This document shows, one piece after another, positions 19,036-29,187 of a DNA stretch of 64,000 bases. Source of the DNA: Corynebacterium sp. Marseille-P4321 (GTDB taxonomy: Bacteria; Actinomycetota; Actinomycetes; Mycobacteriales; Mycobacteriaceae); assembly GCF_903645305.1 (NCBI RefSeq), contig NZ_CAHJXO010000003.1:310001-374000 (forward strand), given 5' to 3'. Position 1 is the first letter of the stretch. Each line of letters starts with the position of its first letter. A model generated the notes under the pieces. The model searched no databases. It saw only the letters and a program-made list of their open reading frames with translations, and was not told the origin of the DNA. A program made the translations under genes and the position numbers.

Positions 19036-20132
19036 TAGAACTCCACAACACTGCGCAGCACGTCGCCGCGCTTCATCTTGGCAAAAGCTTCTTCAATGTC
19101 CGCGATGCCGATGCGCTCGGAGACGAACTCGCCGAGCGGGAACCGGCCCTGCATGTGCAGGTCGACGAACGCGGGGAAGTCGCGCTCGGGCAGGCAGTCG
19201 CCGTACCAGGCGGGTTTGATGGAGCCGCCGCGGGAGTACAGGTCGATCGCGGGGATGTCTACGTGGTCGGTCTGGTTGGGCACGCCGACCATCACCATCC
19301 GCCCGGCGAGGTCGCGCGAGTAGAACGCCTGGCGCCACGTGGGCTGGATGCCCACAGCGTCGATGGATACGTCGACGCCGAAGCCGTCGGTGAGTTCGCG
19401 CACGCGCTCGATGACTTCGTCCTCGCTCATGTCCTTCGCGCAGATGGCGTCGGTTGCACCGAATGTTTCGGTCGCGGCATCGCACTTTCGCTTATCGACG
19501 TCAACCGCCACCACCTTCGTCGCGCCCGCGAGCACAGCACCCGCCACCGCGGCCAGGCCTACTCCGCCGAGGCCGAACACGGCAACAGAATCGCCGCGCT
19601 GCACCGCTCCGGTGTTCACCGCAGCGCCTAGGCCGGCCATGATGCCGCAGCCGAGCAGGCCCGCAGCCGCCGGGTCCTCGTCCGGGTTCACCTTGGTGCA
19701 CTGCTTTTCGTGCACCAGCGTCTTCTCGGCGAAGGAGCCGATGCCGAGGGCGGGGGTGAGCTCGGTGCCGTCGTCAAGCGTCATGCTCTGCGAGGCGTTG
19801 AAGGTGTCGAAGCAGTTCTTCAGGTCGCCCTTGCGGCAGGCGCGGCACTGGCCGCAGACTGCGCGCCAGTTCAGCACGACGAAATCGCCGACCTCGACGT
19901 GGGTGACCTCCGAGCCGACCTGGTCGACGATACCTGCGGTTTCGTGGCCGAGGAGGAACGGGTACGCGTCCTCGATGTCGCCGTCGCGGTACGCTAGGTC
20001 GGTGTGGCACACGCCGGTGGCCTGAACTTTCACCACTACGTCGTTTGGGCCGGGGTCGGGGATGACGATGTCTACAACCTCAACCTCGGCACCTTTGGTT
20101 CTGGCAATGACTCCTTGCACTGTTTGTGTCAT
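19035..20132 (-). CDS. mscR: S-(hydroxymethyl)mycothiol dehydrogenase
   Basis: 365 aa class III zinc alcohol dehydrogenase. Catalytic zinc region [13 protein letters not shown] and GHETAG; structural zinc [18 protein letters not shown] site [13 protein letters not shown]. Oxidises the formaldehyde-mycothiol adduct using NAD. The NAD-domain sequence [13 protein letters not shown] contains the core of the dispersed word (19490-19500). Confidence 0.93.
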   Translation of the reverse strand: MTQTVQGVIARTKGAEVEVVDIVIPDPGPNDVVVKVQATGVCHTDLAYRDGDIEDAYPFLLGHETAGIVDQVGSEVTHVEVGDFVVLNWRAVCGQCRACRKGDLKNCFDTFNASQSMTLDDGTELTPALGIGSFAEKTLVHEKQCTKVNPDEDPAAAGLLGCGIMAGLGAAVNTGAVQRGDSVAVFGLGGVGLAAVAGAVLAGATKVVAVDVDKRKCDAATETFGATDAICAKDMSEDEVIERVRELTDGFGVDVSIDAVGIQPTWRQAFYSRDLAGRMVMVGVPNQTDHVDIPAIDLYSRGGSIKPAWYGDCLPERDFPAFVDLHMQGRFPLGEFVSERIGIADIEEAFAKMKRGDVLRSVVEF

Positions 20133-20147
20133 GCCGCCCCAGGGTAG

Positions 20148-20981
20148 TTAGGAACGCGCGATCACGTTCGCCACGTGCTCGTGGCCGCGCTGGTTCACGT
20201 GGACCGGAAGGTTGCCCGGCCCGCCGTAGAAGTCGACGAGCCCGGCCCACATGCGCTTGTCGTCCGGGGCGCACATGTTGTTGTGCCAGGTGGACGGTTT
20301 CAGGTCGAGGAATTCGACGCCTGTTGCGCGGGCGAGGTCCACCTGGGCCCACTGGATCATGTCTTCCCAGTGCACCAGCGGTGCGAACGGTGTGGTGTCG
20401 GAGACGTTCGGCGCGATGTGGAACAGGCAGGCGTTGCCGTTAGACGTGATCTTCGGGTAGCCCACGATCTGGATGCGCGCGTTGGGCGCGGCGGCGCGGA
20501 TCCGGCGGACCTGCGGCGCCATGGCGTTGACCCAGTCGCGGCGGAAGGTGGGGGTGTCGCGGCCGTCGCGGTGGTAGGTGTCGTTGAAACCTGTGGTGAT
20601 GATTACGCGTTGGGTGGCCGGGCTCAGCCCGCGGTCGTTGACGGCGCGGGTGACCTGCGATGCGAACTGCGGCCCCTTCTGGATGGAGACGGTGCCGGTG
20701 CAGGAGTAGTCGCGCGCGGGCATGCCGAGTTTGGCGGCCGAGCGCTTGCCCCAGTTGGTGGGGCTGGTGGGGCACCAATTCGTCACGTCGGAGAAGCCGC
20801 GCGGGTCGAGACCCAGCTTCCCACGGGCCCACTGTGGCCCACTTGGGTCGGAGACGACAGAGTCACCGAGGATGACCATGTTGCGTTCCTGCGCCTCCGC
20901 GGCCGGCGCTACCAGTCCGACGCTGGCGAGAACGGATGCTGCTGCGGCTACGACTGCGGCGACTTTACGGCGGGTGAGCAT
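20148..20981 (-). CDS. Secreted SGNH/GDSL hydrolase
   Basis: 277 aa. Signal peptide with twin-arginine-like start MLTRRKVAAVVAAAASVLASV, cleavage near AEAQ. Block I MVILGDSVVSD (nucleophile Ser), block III TTGFNDTYH (Asn), C-terminal VNQRGHEHVANVI (catalytic His). Four or more cysteines suggest disulfides outside the cell. Likely esterase or lipase; substrate unknown. A separate transcript: it ends 15 bp before the mycothiol dehydrogenase start on the same strand and is divergent from the acyl-CoA synthetase. Confidence 0.87.
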   Translation of the reverse strand: MLTRRKVAAVVAAAASVLASVGLVAPAAEAQERNMVILGDSVVSDPSGPQWARGKLGLDPRGFSDVTNWCPTSPTNWGKRSAAKLGMPARDYSCTGTVSIQKGPQFASQVTRAVNDRGLSPATQRVIITTGFNDTYHRDGRDTPTFRRDWVNAMAPQVRRIRAAAPNARIQIVGYPKITSNGNACLFHIAPNVSDTTPFAPLVHWEDMIQWAQVDLARATGVEFLDLKPSTWHNNMCAPDDKRMWAGLVDFYGGPGNLPVHVNQRGHEHVANVIARS

Positions 20982-21099
20982 GTGGAACCTTCCTTACCTT
21001 CCCTGGACCTCTCTCGGCCTACTTCGTTGCCCTAAAGTTTTGTCGGAATGTTACTTTAAACCGTTTTTTCCATGTCGCAACATAAGGCTCAGGAGTCAC

Positions 21100-22734
21100 A
21101 TGCGCTACTTTAATCAAATGCGCCCAACCCAACGCCCTATGTTTTTGGCGAGATCCTTCGCCCGGTTCGTCCCCGCGGTGCTCCGCTCGGGCCTCGTCAG
21201 CCTTGAAGGCAGCCCACGCGCCGCGGCGCAGCTCGTCCCCAACCTCACCAGGTACTGGTTCACCACCGCCCGCGAGATCGAGCAGGGTGCGGCGGCTGTG
21301 CCGGATCGCATTGCGCTTATCGACGACGACGGGGCACTGCCCTACCGCCAACTCCGATACGACGCCCGCGCCTTGGCGAAGTGGCTGATCGGCCTCGCCG
21401 AGCGGGAGGCATTCGACGAGCTACGCATCGGCGTGATGGCCCGCAACGGCCGCGGAATCATCCTGCCCCTCGGCGCGAAGGGCTACACCGGTGGGCACAT
21501 CTTCCTGCTCAACATCGGCTCGTCGACAGAGCAACTGCGCGGCATCATCGCAGAAAACCGCATCAACGTGCTGTTCATCGACGACGAGTTCGCCGACCGC
21601 ATTCCAGATGTCGACGTGACGGTGGTGCGCGCCCACGTCGATAATGGTGCTGGCCTATCCATCGCAGACATCGTCAAAGCGCCGCCGTGCGACGCAGCCC
21701 TGCCCCGCTTCCCGAAGCACGGCAATATGGTGCTCATGTCCTCGGGCACCACCGGCATTCCAAAGGGCATCCTGCGTCCCGAGCCGCGCCTGCCGTTCGT
21801 CATCGCGGGCTACCTGGATGCCATCCCGTGGCGCGCCGGCGACACCGTGCAGCTTTCCGCCTCCATCTTCCACACCTGGGGCTGGTCGGCGCTGCAGGTT
21901 GCGTTGGCCACGCGTTCCACGATTGTCACGCGCCGCGTCTTCGACCCGGAAGCTTGCTTCGCGCAGATCCAGGATTTCCGCTGCGACGGGCTGATCTCCT
22001 CCCCGATCTTCTTCAAGCAGATGCTCGACTTGGAGGGCAACGAGCGCTTCGACACGTCGAGCCTGCGCTACCTCGCCACCGCCGGCAACGCCGTCACCCC
22101 GGCGCTGCTGCGTCGCACGACGCAGCGCTTCGGCCCCATCCTGGCCAACGTCTACGGCTCAACCGAGCTCGCACTCGCCGCGGCCGCCTCGCCGCAGCAA
22201 ATGCAGGCAGACCCCACCACGGTGGGCAAGGTGCCGCCGGGCACAGTGCTGAAGCTTTTCGACGAGCACGGCAACGAAGTCCCCACCGGAAAAACCGGCC
22301 GAATTTTCCTACACAACGAAACTGCGCTGAAGGGCTACACGAATCCGAACACCGAGATCGTGGAAATCGACGGCCTGGTGGAGATGGGCGACCTCGGCTA
22401 CTTCGACGAGCAAGGCTTCCTCCATGTGCAGTCGCGCAGCGACGACATGATCATCGTCGGCGGCGAGAACGTCCACCCGCAGTCCGTCACCGAGGTCCTC
22501 GACGACATGCCGGGCATCCACGAGGTGTACGCCCATGGCGTGGACGATCCGGACACGTTCAAGCGCATCGCGGTATGGGTGGTAAAAAACGCCGAAATTT
22601 CGGCCGATGAGGTCCGCGACTGGGTTCGCTCCCGCCTCGCGGATCATTCCGTACCCCGGGACGTGCACTTTATCGACGAGCTGCCGCGCAACGCCGTCGG
22701 CAAAGTCGTGCCCCGCTTCCTACCCGGTATTTAG
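21100..22734 (+). CDS. Acyl-CoA/fatty-acid AMP ligase family protein
   Basis: 544 aa ANL-superfamily enzyme. P-loop LMSSGTTGIPKGILR, YGSTELALAA, GDLGYFDEQGFLHVQSRSDDMI, and the C-terminal lysine motif PRNAVGKVVPRFL. Activates a carboxylic acid as adenylate and normally transfers it to CoA. Start ATG 21100 follows AGGAG closely. The hotdog-fold gene just downstream is probably co-transcribed, suggesting joint acyl-CoA handling. Core of the dispersed word at 21315 encodes ALIDDDG. Confidence 0.9.
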   Translation: MRYFNQMRPTQRPMFLARSFARFVPAVLRSGLVSLEGSPRAAAQLVPNLTRYWFTTAREIEQGAAAVPDRIALIDDDGALPYRQLRYDARALAKWLIGLAEREAFDELRIGVMARNGRGIILPLGAKGYTGGHIFLLNIGSSTEQLRGIIAENRINVLFIDDEFADRIPDVDVTVVRAHVDNGAGLSIADIVKAPPCDAALPRFPKHGNMVLMSSGTTGIPKGILRPEPRLPFVIAGYLDAIPWRAGDTVQLSASIFHTWGWSALQVALATRSTIVTRRVFDPEACFAQIQDFRCDGLISSPIFFKQMLDLEGNERFDTSSLRYLATAGNAVTPALLRRTTQRFGPILANVYGSTELALAAAASPQQMQADPTTVGKVPPGTVLKLFDEHGNEVPTGKTGRIFLHNETALKGYTNPNTEIVEIDGLVEMGDLGYFDEQGFLHVQSRSDDMIIVGGENVHPQSVTEVLDDMPGIHEVYAHGVDDPDTFKRIAVWVVKNAEISADEVRDWVRSRLADHSVPRDVHFIDELPRNAVGKVVPRFLPGI

Positions 22735-22757
22735 CCCAGTATCTAAACTTTGGGTTC

Positions 22758-23210
22758 ATGAAGCTCTCCCCCGCTTTCCTCCGCCGGTTCATGTGGCTGT
22801 GGCCCCCGTTTTTCGGGGCGGGCGTGCGCGTGCGCGAGTTCGCTGACGACGGCTCCCGCGTCGTCGTCACGCACAAGCCCAACCTGCTCACCCAAAACGG
22901 CGTGGGCACCGCTTTCGGCGGCACGATGATGGCTATGACGGACCCGTTCTACATGCTCGCCTCAATGGCGCGGCTCGGCGGCGGCTACAACATATGGGAC
23001 GCGGGCGCCGAGGTGGACTTCGTGAAACCCGGCCGCGGGCGCCTCACCGCGGAAATGACCATCGACGACGCCACCTACGACCTCATCAAAGAGCGCACCG
23101 CGGACGGCTCGAAGTACTTCCACTGGTTCGAAACCGACATCGTGGACGAGGAGGACGACACCGTCGCGCACGTGCGCCGGCGCGTGTACTACCGTCAGAA
23201 ACGAAAATGA
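22758..23210 (+). CDS. DUF4442 hotdog-fold protein
   Basis: 150 aa, hotdog thioesterase-like (LTQNGVGTAFGGTMMAMTDPFYMLASM, then FVKPGRGRLTAEMTIDD). It starts 23 bp after the acyl-CoA synthetase, so both likely act on the same acyl pool. Its TGA ends on the terminal base of the convergent tRNA-Thr gene. Confidence 0.82.
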   Translation: MKLSPAFLRRFMWLWPPFFGAGVRVREFADDGSRVVVTHKPNLLTQNGVGTAFGGTMMAMTDPFYMLASMARLGGGYNIWDAGAEVDFVKPGRGRLTAEMTIDDATYDLIKERTADGSKYFHWFETDIVDEEDDTVAHVRRRVYYRQKRK

Positions 23211-23282
23211 GCCACCTGCGAGAATCGAACTCGCGACCTTCTCATTACGAGTGAGATGCTCTACCGACTGAGCTAAGGTGGC
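23210..23282 (-). tRNA. tRNA-Thr (anticodon CGT)
   Basis: 73-nt cloverleaf: acceptor GCCACCT/AGGTGGC, D arm with AGCTCAGTCGGTAGAGC, anticodon stem TCTCA/TGAGA with loop CTCGTAA (anticodon CGT, reads ACG), T arm GCGAG-TTCGATT-CTCGC. CCA is not encoded. Confidence 0.97.
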
Positions 23283-23364
23283 CGGACAGCGCTAGAAGGC
23301 TGTACCGAACAGCAAGCTTAAACTAGGCCCCCTGCATGTGTGAAACCGGCTGTTCAGGGCCGGT

Positions 23365-24579
23365 TCACTTGGCGTTGCAGGCGAGCCGGATCCGGCCGAG
23401 CATCCCGTTGAACGCCACCATGGGTAACACGTTTTGCCCGAGGCGCTCACGGCACTGGCTGATCGCGTCGAGGCACTCGGTGAGCCCTTCGGCGCTGACG
23501 CGTTCTGCGATCTCGCGGGCGAGGCCTTCGAAGTCTGGGTGGGTCAGCGGCACGGACGCCCCAGATTGGACCACCAAAGCGTCGCGGTACACCCCGGCCA
23601 GATCCACGAGCACGAGGTCGAAGACGTCACGCTTGCGGCGCGTTCCGCGCCTCTTCTGTTCGTCCTCGAGCTGCTTCACCGACGAAGCCACGCCACGCAG
23701 CGCCTTGGCCGCACCCTTCCCCTTCGCGCCCGCGCCTAAGGCTTCCTCGAGCTTGCGGCGTTCGGCGGCGTCGTCCGCAGCGTAGGCCTCCACGGCCTCC
23801 TTCTCCGCCGCCTTGATCAGCGCCCCCACTTCTTGGAACGCGCGGGCGCCGGCGAAGACCGACTCGGCGAGGTTGATCGCCATCGCGCGCCGGATCTGGG
23901 ACTGGTTGGGCTTGTTGTCCTCGCCCATTCGCACGAGCCTGCGGGCCCGGCCGACGTGGCACATCGTGGTCGCGGCGGCGAGGCGAGCGTCCGATTCGCT
24001 TGCGCCTTCTTCCTCCGTGAGAATGCGGACCACCTCGTCCACCGAGGGCGCGGGGATGTACAGGTGGCGGCAGCGCGAGCGCAGCGTCTGCGAGAAGTCC
24101 TCCGGGTCGTCGGAGGGCGCGCACAGGATGATCACGGTGTGCTCGGGCGGTTCCTCCACTGTCTTGAGCAGCGCATCCGCGGCGCGCGTGTGGAGGCGGT
24201 CCGCGTTTTCGATGATGACCACGCGCCACGGGGCCACCGTCGGCAAGCGTGCTGCGTCCCGGACAATCTCGCGGGCGTAATCCACACTGATAAACAGCCC
24301 ACGAGGCACGACCCGCACTACATCCGTGTGCCGCCCGGCGAGCGCGTCGCGGCACGCCTTGCATTCACCGCAGCCGACCACGTCGGGGTTTTCGCACACG
24401 AGCGCCGCCGCGAACGCGAGCGCCGCGTTCGACCGCCCGGACCCGGGTGGGCCGGTGAACAGCCAGGCGTGGGTCATCGCGTAACCGCCTTCACCCCTGG
24501 TTGCCGTGGCCGCGGACATGATGGTCTCGCGCACGGCGGGGGTATCGGCAAGGCGCTCGCTTACGCTGCGGGTAGTCAC
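23365..24579 (-). CDS. holB: DNA polymerase III delta' subunit
   Basis: 404 aa AAA+ clamp-loader subunit. P-loop GPPGSGRSNAA has Arg where ATPases have Lys, in line with delta' not hydrolysing ATP; zinc motif CGECKAC; VVIIENADRLHTRAADALLKTVEEPP is the Walker B and sensor-1 region. Divergent from the adenylate cyclase gene with 51 bp between starts, the same arrangement as in mycobacteria. Confidence 0.93.
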   Translation of the reverse strand: MTTRSVSERLADTPAVRETIMSAATATRGEGGYAMTHAWLFTGPPGSGRSNAALAFAAALVCENPDVVGCGECKACRDALAGRHTDVVRVVPRGLFISVDYAREIVRDAARLPTVAPWRVVIIENADRLHTRAADALLKTVEEPPEHTVIILCAPSDDPEDFSQTLRSRCRHLYIPAPSVDEVVRILTEEEGASESDARLAAATTMCHVGRARRLVRMGEDNKPNQSQIRRAMAINLAESVFAGARAFQEVGALIKAAEKEAVEAYAADDAAERRKLEEALGAGAKGKGAAKALRGVASSVKQLEDEQKRRGTRRKRDVFDLVLVDLAGVYRDALVVQSGASVPLTHPDFEGLAREIAERVSAEGLTECLDAISQCRERLGQNVLPMVAFNGMLGRIRLACNAK

Positions 24580-24630
24580 GAACGTACAGCGTACTCGGGC
24601 GCACGACGTGAACCGCTAAGGTGATACACC

Positions 24631-26154
24631 ATGGATAGATTCTGGCGCGGGCTGAAGTGGCTCAGGGGCACCTCGTGGCCCCTGTACGCCGCGACCGTGC
24701 TGGGCACCAACCTCGCAGGCGCGATCGCCTGCATGGTGTTTATCCGCTACTTCATCCCCATGGAAGAGGTGGACCAGCTAGGCCTCGACGGCCAGCTCGG
24801 GCTGATCGGCATCGGGTACGCGGCCGCAGCCGTCCTCGTCGGCACCGTGGTGACTTTCTTCCTGTTCCGGCCGGTGTTGGAGTGGCAGCGCAGCCCCGAC
24901 GACCACGACCCGAACATGGTCCGCCACCTGGTCATGCGGCTGCCGGTGTTACAGACCATCATCGTGGTGGCGGTGTGGGTAATAGGCATCGCGATTGTCA
25001 CGGCAGCCGCAGTGCGTGTCGACACCCGATTGAGTCTCGTCGTCCTGATCACCACGGGGCTGACCTGCTTCGTCATGGCCGTGCTGACATACCTGCAGGC
25101 GGAGCGCCTCGTGCGCCCGATCGCCGCCGAGGCGCTCGCGCGGCGCTTCGAGGACTCCACGCTGCAGCCGCCGATCAAGTCCCGGCTCTACCTCACTTGG
25201 TTCACCACTTCCGCCGTGCCGATGGTCGGCGTGCTTCTGCTCACCCGCGCCCAGGCCCACGGCTTTTTCACGGGCCACGTCGGCGAGCTCACCCCGGCAA
25301 TCGCGGCACTCATCGTCGCCGGGCTGGCTACAGGCCTGATGGGCACGATGTTCGCTGTGATGAGCGTGGTGGACCCCATCCGCGAGCTGCAGGGCGCCAT
25401 CATGCGCGTGCGCCGCGGCGAGGGCGATGCACAGGTGGACATTTACGACGGCTCCGAGATCGGCGTCCTCCAAGCCGGCTTCAACGAGATGATGCGTGGC
25501 CTCGGCGACCGCCAGCGCGTGCGCGACATCTTCGGCAAGTACGTCGGCGCGGAGGTGGCGCAGAAAGCGCTCGAGGAACGACTGGAGCTCGGCGGCGAGG
25601 ACCGCAAGGTGGCAGTGTTGTTTATCGACGTCATCGGCTCGACCACCTACGCCGTGAACCACACCCCGGAAGAGGTTGTGGAAGCACTCAATGAGTTCTT
25701 CGACGTGGTGGTTGAGGTTGTGCACCGCAACAAGGGCGTGATTAACAAGTTCCAGGGCGATGCGGCACTCGCGGTGTTCGGGGCGCCAGTCGCGCTTCAC
25801 GACGCAGCCTCGCACGCCCTGCAAACCGCCCGCGAACTGCAGGACGAACTCTCCGAGCTCGAGCTGAAGGCCGGCATCGGTGTGGCCTCCGGGCACGTGG
25901 TGGCCGGCCACATCGGCGGCTCCGACCGTTTCGAGTACACCGTCATCGGCGACGCGGTCAACGGCGCCGCACGCCTCACAGAGATGGCGAAGGATACGCC
26001 GGGGCTTGTGCTCACCAACGCGGCGACCCTGCGCGCCGCTAACGAGGTTGAGCAGCAGCGCTGGACGCTGATGAAGTCGGTGGAGCTGCGCGGCCGCGGC
26101 AAGATGACCCAGCTGGCGCGCCCGGTGCGCTCCACCATGGCCGACCGGGCTTAA
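24631..26154 (+). CDS. cyaB: Membrane adenylate cyclase (class III) with HAMP domain
   Basis: 507 aa: six membrane segments in the N-terminal half, a HAMP linker (VVDPIRELQGAIMRVRRGEGDAQVDIY), then a class III cyclase domain. Metal-binding Asp in VLFIDVIGSTT and KFQGDAALAVFG; transition-state residues in VIGDAVNGAARL. It should make cAMP, the ligand of GlxR encoded 17 kb downstream. Convergent with topA, 16 bp apart. Confidence 0.92.
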   Translation: MDRFWRGLKWLRGTSWPLYAATVLGTNLAGAIACMVFIRYFIPMEEVDQLGLDGQLGLIGIGYAAAAVLVGTVVTFFLFRPVLEWQRSPDDHDPNMVRHLVMRLPVLQTIIVVAVWVIGIAIVTAAAVRVDTRLSLVVLITTGLTCFVMAVLTYLQAERLVRPIAAEALARRFEDSTLQPPIKSRLYLTWFTTSAVPMVGVLLLTRAQAHGFFTGHVGELTPAIAALIVAGLATGLMGTMFAVMSVVDPIRELQGAIMRVRRGEGDAQVDIYDGSEIGVLQAGFNEMMRGLGDRQRVRDIFGKYVGAEVAQKALEERLELGGEDRKVAVLFIDVIGSTTYAVNHTPEEVVEALNEFFDVVVEVVHRNKGVINKFQGDAALAVFGAPVALHDAASHALQTARELQDELSELELKAGIGVASGHVVAGHIGGSDRFEYTVIGDAVNGAARLTEMAKDTPGLVLTNAATLRAANEVEQQRWTLMKSVELRGRGKMTQLARPVRSTMADRA

Positions 26155-26164
26155 ACGCCGCGCC

Positions 26165-26182
26165 AAAAAACTAGCGTTTTTT
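26165..26182. repeat. A-tract/T-tract element (A6-N6-T6)
   Basis: Spans the topA stop codon, between convergent cyaB and topA. Confidence 0.85.
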
Positions 26183-29065
26183 CGCCTTCACGACGCGCTT
26201 GGTGGTCTGGCGCGGCCGCTTTGCCGTCTTCTTCACGGTCTTCTTCGCAGCTTTCTTGGTGGCCTTCTTCTTGGCGGTCTTCTTCGCCTTCTTCGGCCCG
26301 TCCTCAGCCTCGCGTGCGCGGCGTGCCGAAAGCAGCTCGTTGGCGCGCTCGTCCGTCACCGTCTCCGGGGTGTCGCCGCGCTGCAGCGAGGCGTTCGTCT
26401 CACCGTCGGTGACGTACGGACCGAAGCGGCCGTCCTTAATGCTCATGGGCTTGCCGGAGACGTCGTTGTCGCCCAGCATCTTCAACGGCGGCTTCGCGGC
26501 GGCGCGGCCGCGGCGCTTCGGCTCGGCGTAGATCCGGCGCGCCTCCTCAAGCGTGATGCTGAAGATCTGGTCCTCGCTGGCCAGCGAGCGCGAATCCTCG
26601 CCCTTCTTCAGGTACGGGCCGTAGCGGCCGTTCTGGGCGGTGATCACTTCCCCATCGGCCGGGTCCACGCCCACTTCGCGTGGCAGGGAGAGCAGCTGCA
26701 TCGCCTCGTCGAAGGTGACGGTGGCGGGCTCCATGCTGGAAAACAGGGAGGCGGTGGCGGGTTTCAGCTGCTCGTCGACAAGCTCGTTGATGCGCTTTTC
26801 CTTCGCGGCGGTGGCCGTCTTGGTCTCCCAGTTCTTCGCCCGCTTGCCTTCCTCGGCGCGCTGGGCGTCCTCCGCTGCGCGCTCCTCGGCTACGATTTCT
26901 TCGGCGCGGGCCTCGGCGACGGCGCGCTCGTCGTCACGCACAAGCTCCGTGACGTACGGGCCGAAGCGGCCCTCCTTCGCCACGATCGTGCGCCCGTTGG
27001 CGGGGTTTTGCCCCAGCTCGCGGCCGGATTGCGGGGTGGCGAAGAGTTTCTCCGCCATCTCCAGGGTGATCTCGTCCGGGGTGGCGGATTCCGGCAGGTT
27101 GGCGCGCTGGTACTCCGGCTCGCCGCCCTTTTCGCCCACCACGCGTTCGATGTAGGGGCCGTAGCGGCCTACTCGGACGACCACGGCACGGCCTTGGGCG
27201 TCGTCGAAAAGCTTCAGCGAATTCGCCTGACGTGCGTCGATGTGCTCGAGGTTGTCCTCGATCATGTGCTTTAGCCCGCCGCGCTTCGCAACGGCCTCGG
27301 CCATCGATTCCTTCGCGTCGGCGTCGCCGAAGTAGAAGCCGGAGAGCCACTCGGTGCGGTTCTCGTTGCCGTGGGCGATTTCGTCGAGCTCGTCCTCCAT
27401 GGAGGAGGTGAAGTCGTAGTCCACCAGCGCGTCGAAGTTGTTTTCCAATAGCCCCACGACGGAGAACGCGACCCAGCTTGGCACCAGCGCGTTGCCGCGG
27501 GTGACCACGTAGCCGCGGTCCTGGATGGTTTTGATGATGCTGGCGTACGTCGACGGGCGGCCGATGCCAAGCTCTTCCATCTTCTTCACCAGGCTCGCCT
27601 CGGTGTAGCGCGCCGGCGGGTTCGTGGTGTGGCCGTCAGCCGTGACGTTTTTGGTGTCCAGCTGGTCGCCCTCGGCGAGCTGTGGCAGGCGCGTCTCCTT
27701 GTCGTTGGAGTCGGAGTAGGCGCGCAGCCAGCCCGGGAAGGTCACGGTGCGTCCCGTGGCGGCGAACTCGCAGGGGGTGCCGTCGGCGGAACCGAGCAAG
27801 GTCAGCTTCATCGAGGTCCCGCGGGCGTCTTCCATCTGGGAGGCGACGGTGCGCTGCCAGATCAGCTCGTAGAGCTTGAACTCCTCCGCGTCGAGCGACC
27901 CGGCGAGTTGGCCGGGGGTGGCGAAGCGCTCGCCAGCCGGGCGGATGGCCTCGTGGGCCTCCTGCGAGTTCTTCACCTTGCGGTCGTAGATGCGCGGCGA
28001 TTTCGTGACGTATTCATTGCCGTACAGCTCCCGCGCCGCCGAGCGCGCGGCGTCCAGGCCCTGCTTCGACAGCGAAGTCGAGTCGGTACGCATGTAGGTG
28101 ATGTGACCGTTTTCGTACAGGCGCTGCGCGATGCGCATAGTGCGCGCGGAGGTGAAGTGCAGCTTGCGCCCCGCCTCCTGCTGCAGGGTAGAGGTCATAA
28201 ACGGCGCGTAGGGCTTGCGGGAGTACGGCTTTTCCTCCACCCCGGAAACTTGCATGGGGGCGGTTCCCAAACCGTCGACAAGCGCATGCGCATATTGCTT
28301 ATCGACGACTACCGCATCGGACTTCAACCTCCCCCTGTCATCGAAGTCGCGGCCCTGCGCGATGCGTTTGCCGTCGACGGTGACCAGGCGGGCAGAAAAA
28401 TCCTCTGTTTTTCCTGACTGCGGCGTCAGCTCCGCGGTCAGGTCCCAGTACTCCGCCGGGATGAACGCCATGCGCTCGCGCTCGCGCTCCACGATCACGC
28501 GGGTGGCCACGGATTGGACGCGTCCGGCGGAAAGGCGCGGCATGACCTTCTTCCACAGCACCGGGGAAACTTCGTAGCCGTAGAGACGGTCGAGGATGCG
28601 GCGGGTCTCCTGTGCATCCACCAGGTCCATGTCCAGCTCGCGGGTGTTTTCGGCGGCTTCGCGGATGGCGGATTCGGTGATCTCGTTGAACACCATGCGC
28701 TCCACCGGAACCTTGGGCTTCAGGGTTTCCAGCAGGTGCCAGGCGATCGCTTCGCCTTCGCGGTCCGGGTCTGTGGCGAGCAGGAGCTTGTCCGCGTCCT
28801 TCAGCTTCGCCTTGAGGTCCGCGACCTTTTTCTTCTTGTCGGTGGACACGACGTAAATCGGGGAGAAGCCGTCCTCCGGGTTCACGCCGAGTTTCGCCCA
28901 GGGCTCTTTCTTGTACTTGGCGGGGATGTCCGCGGCGCGGCCGGGAAGGTCGCGGATGTGGCCGACGGAGGCCTCGACAATATAGTCGTCGCCCAGGTAT
29001 TTCTGGATCTTTTTCGCCTTCGTCGCGGACTCCACGATCACTAGCGTCTTACCGCTGGCAGCCAC
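26171..29065 (-). CDS. topA: DNA topoisomerase I
   Basis: 964 aa type IA enzyme. TOPRIM domain from LVIVESATKAKKIQKYLG to LLATDPDREGEAIAW; catalytic tyrosine in GHITYMRTDSTS; C-terminal repeats of the FGPYV(T/K) type without zinc fingers, ending in a Lys/Ala-rich tail as in other actinobacteria. Relaxes negative supercoils. An exact 13-mer (28295, encoding VVDKQY) and an A-tract/T-tract element (28396, GKTEDFS) lie within it, and a second element (26165) spans its stop codon. Confidence 0.96.
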   Translation of the reverse strand: MAASGKTLVIVESATKAKKIQKYLGDDYIVEASVGHIRDLPGRAADIPAKYKKEPWAKLGVNPEDGFSPIYVVSTDKKKKVADLKAKLKDADKLLLATDPDREGEAIAWHLLETLKPKVPVERMVFNEITESAIREAAENTRELDMDLVDAQETRRILDRLYGYEVSPVLWKKVMPRLSAGRVQSVATRVIVERERERMAFIPAEYWDLTAELTPQSGKTEDFSARLVTVDGKRIAQGRDFDDRGRLKSDAVVVDKQYAHALVDGLGTAPMQVSGVEEKPYSRKPYAPFMTSTLQQEAGRKLHFTSARTMRIAQRLYENGHITYMRTDSTSLSKQGLDAARSAARELYGNEYVTKSPRIYDRKVKNSQEAHEAIRPAGERFATPGQLAGSLDAEEFKLYELIWQRTVASQMEDARGTSMKLTLLGSADGTPCEFAATGRTVTFPGWLRAYSDSNDKETRLPQLAEGDQLDTKNVTADGHTTNPPARYTEASLVKKMEELGIGRPSTYASIIKTIQDRGYVVTRGNALVPSWVAFSVVGLLENNFDALVDYDFTSSMEDELDEIAHGNENRTEWLSGFYFGDADAKESMAEAVAKRGGLKHMIEDNLEHIDARQANSLKLFDDAQGRAVVVRVGRYGPYIERVVGEKGGEPEYQRANLPESATPDEITLEMAEKLFATPQSGRELGQNPANGRTIVAKEGRFGPYVTELVRDDERAVAEARAEEIVAEERAAEDAQRAEEGKRAKNWETKTATAAKEKRINELVDEQLKPATASLFSSMEPATVTFDEAMQLLSLPREVGVDPADGEVITAQNGRYGPYLKKGEDSRSLASEDQIFSITLEEARRIYAEPKRRGRAAAKPPLKMLGDNDVSGKPMSIKDGRFGPYVTDGETNASLQRGDTPETVTDERANELLSARRAREAEDGPKKAKKTAKKKATKKAAKKTVKKTAKRPRQTTKRVVKAKKR
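28295..28307 (-). repeat. Dispersed 13-mer, exact copy
   Basis: In topA, read VDKQ on the coding strand. Confidence 0.9.
28396..28412. repeat. A-tract/T-tract element (A5-N7-T5)
   Basis: In topA, read GKTEDFS on the coding strand. Confidence 0.85.
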
Positions 29066-29187
29066 GTCTTAACGACCCCTCTTTACTCGCGTGCAAAACT
29101 CACTCTTTCTTATCAGACAACTAGCACACGGATATGCGAAAGCGTATTTTGGCGGGGCAGGCGTGTGTACGGAAAGGTGGACTCGGC

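Noticed and set aside
23344-23365. AACCGGC/GCCGGTT hairpin as holB terminator
   Set aside because: Only 7 bp, overlaps the stop codon and has no T-tract on the holB strand.
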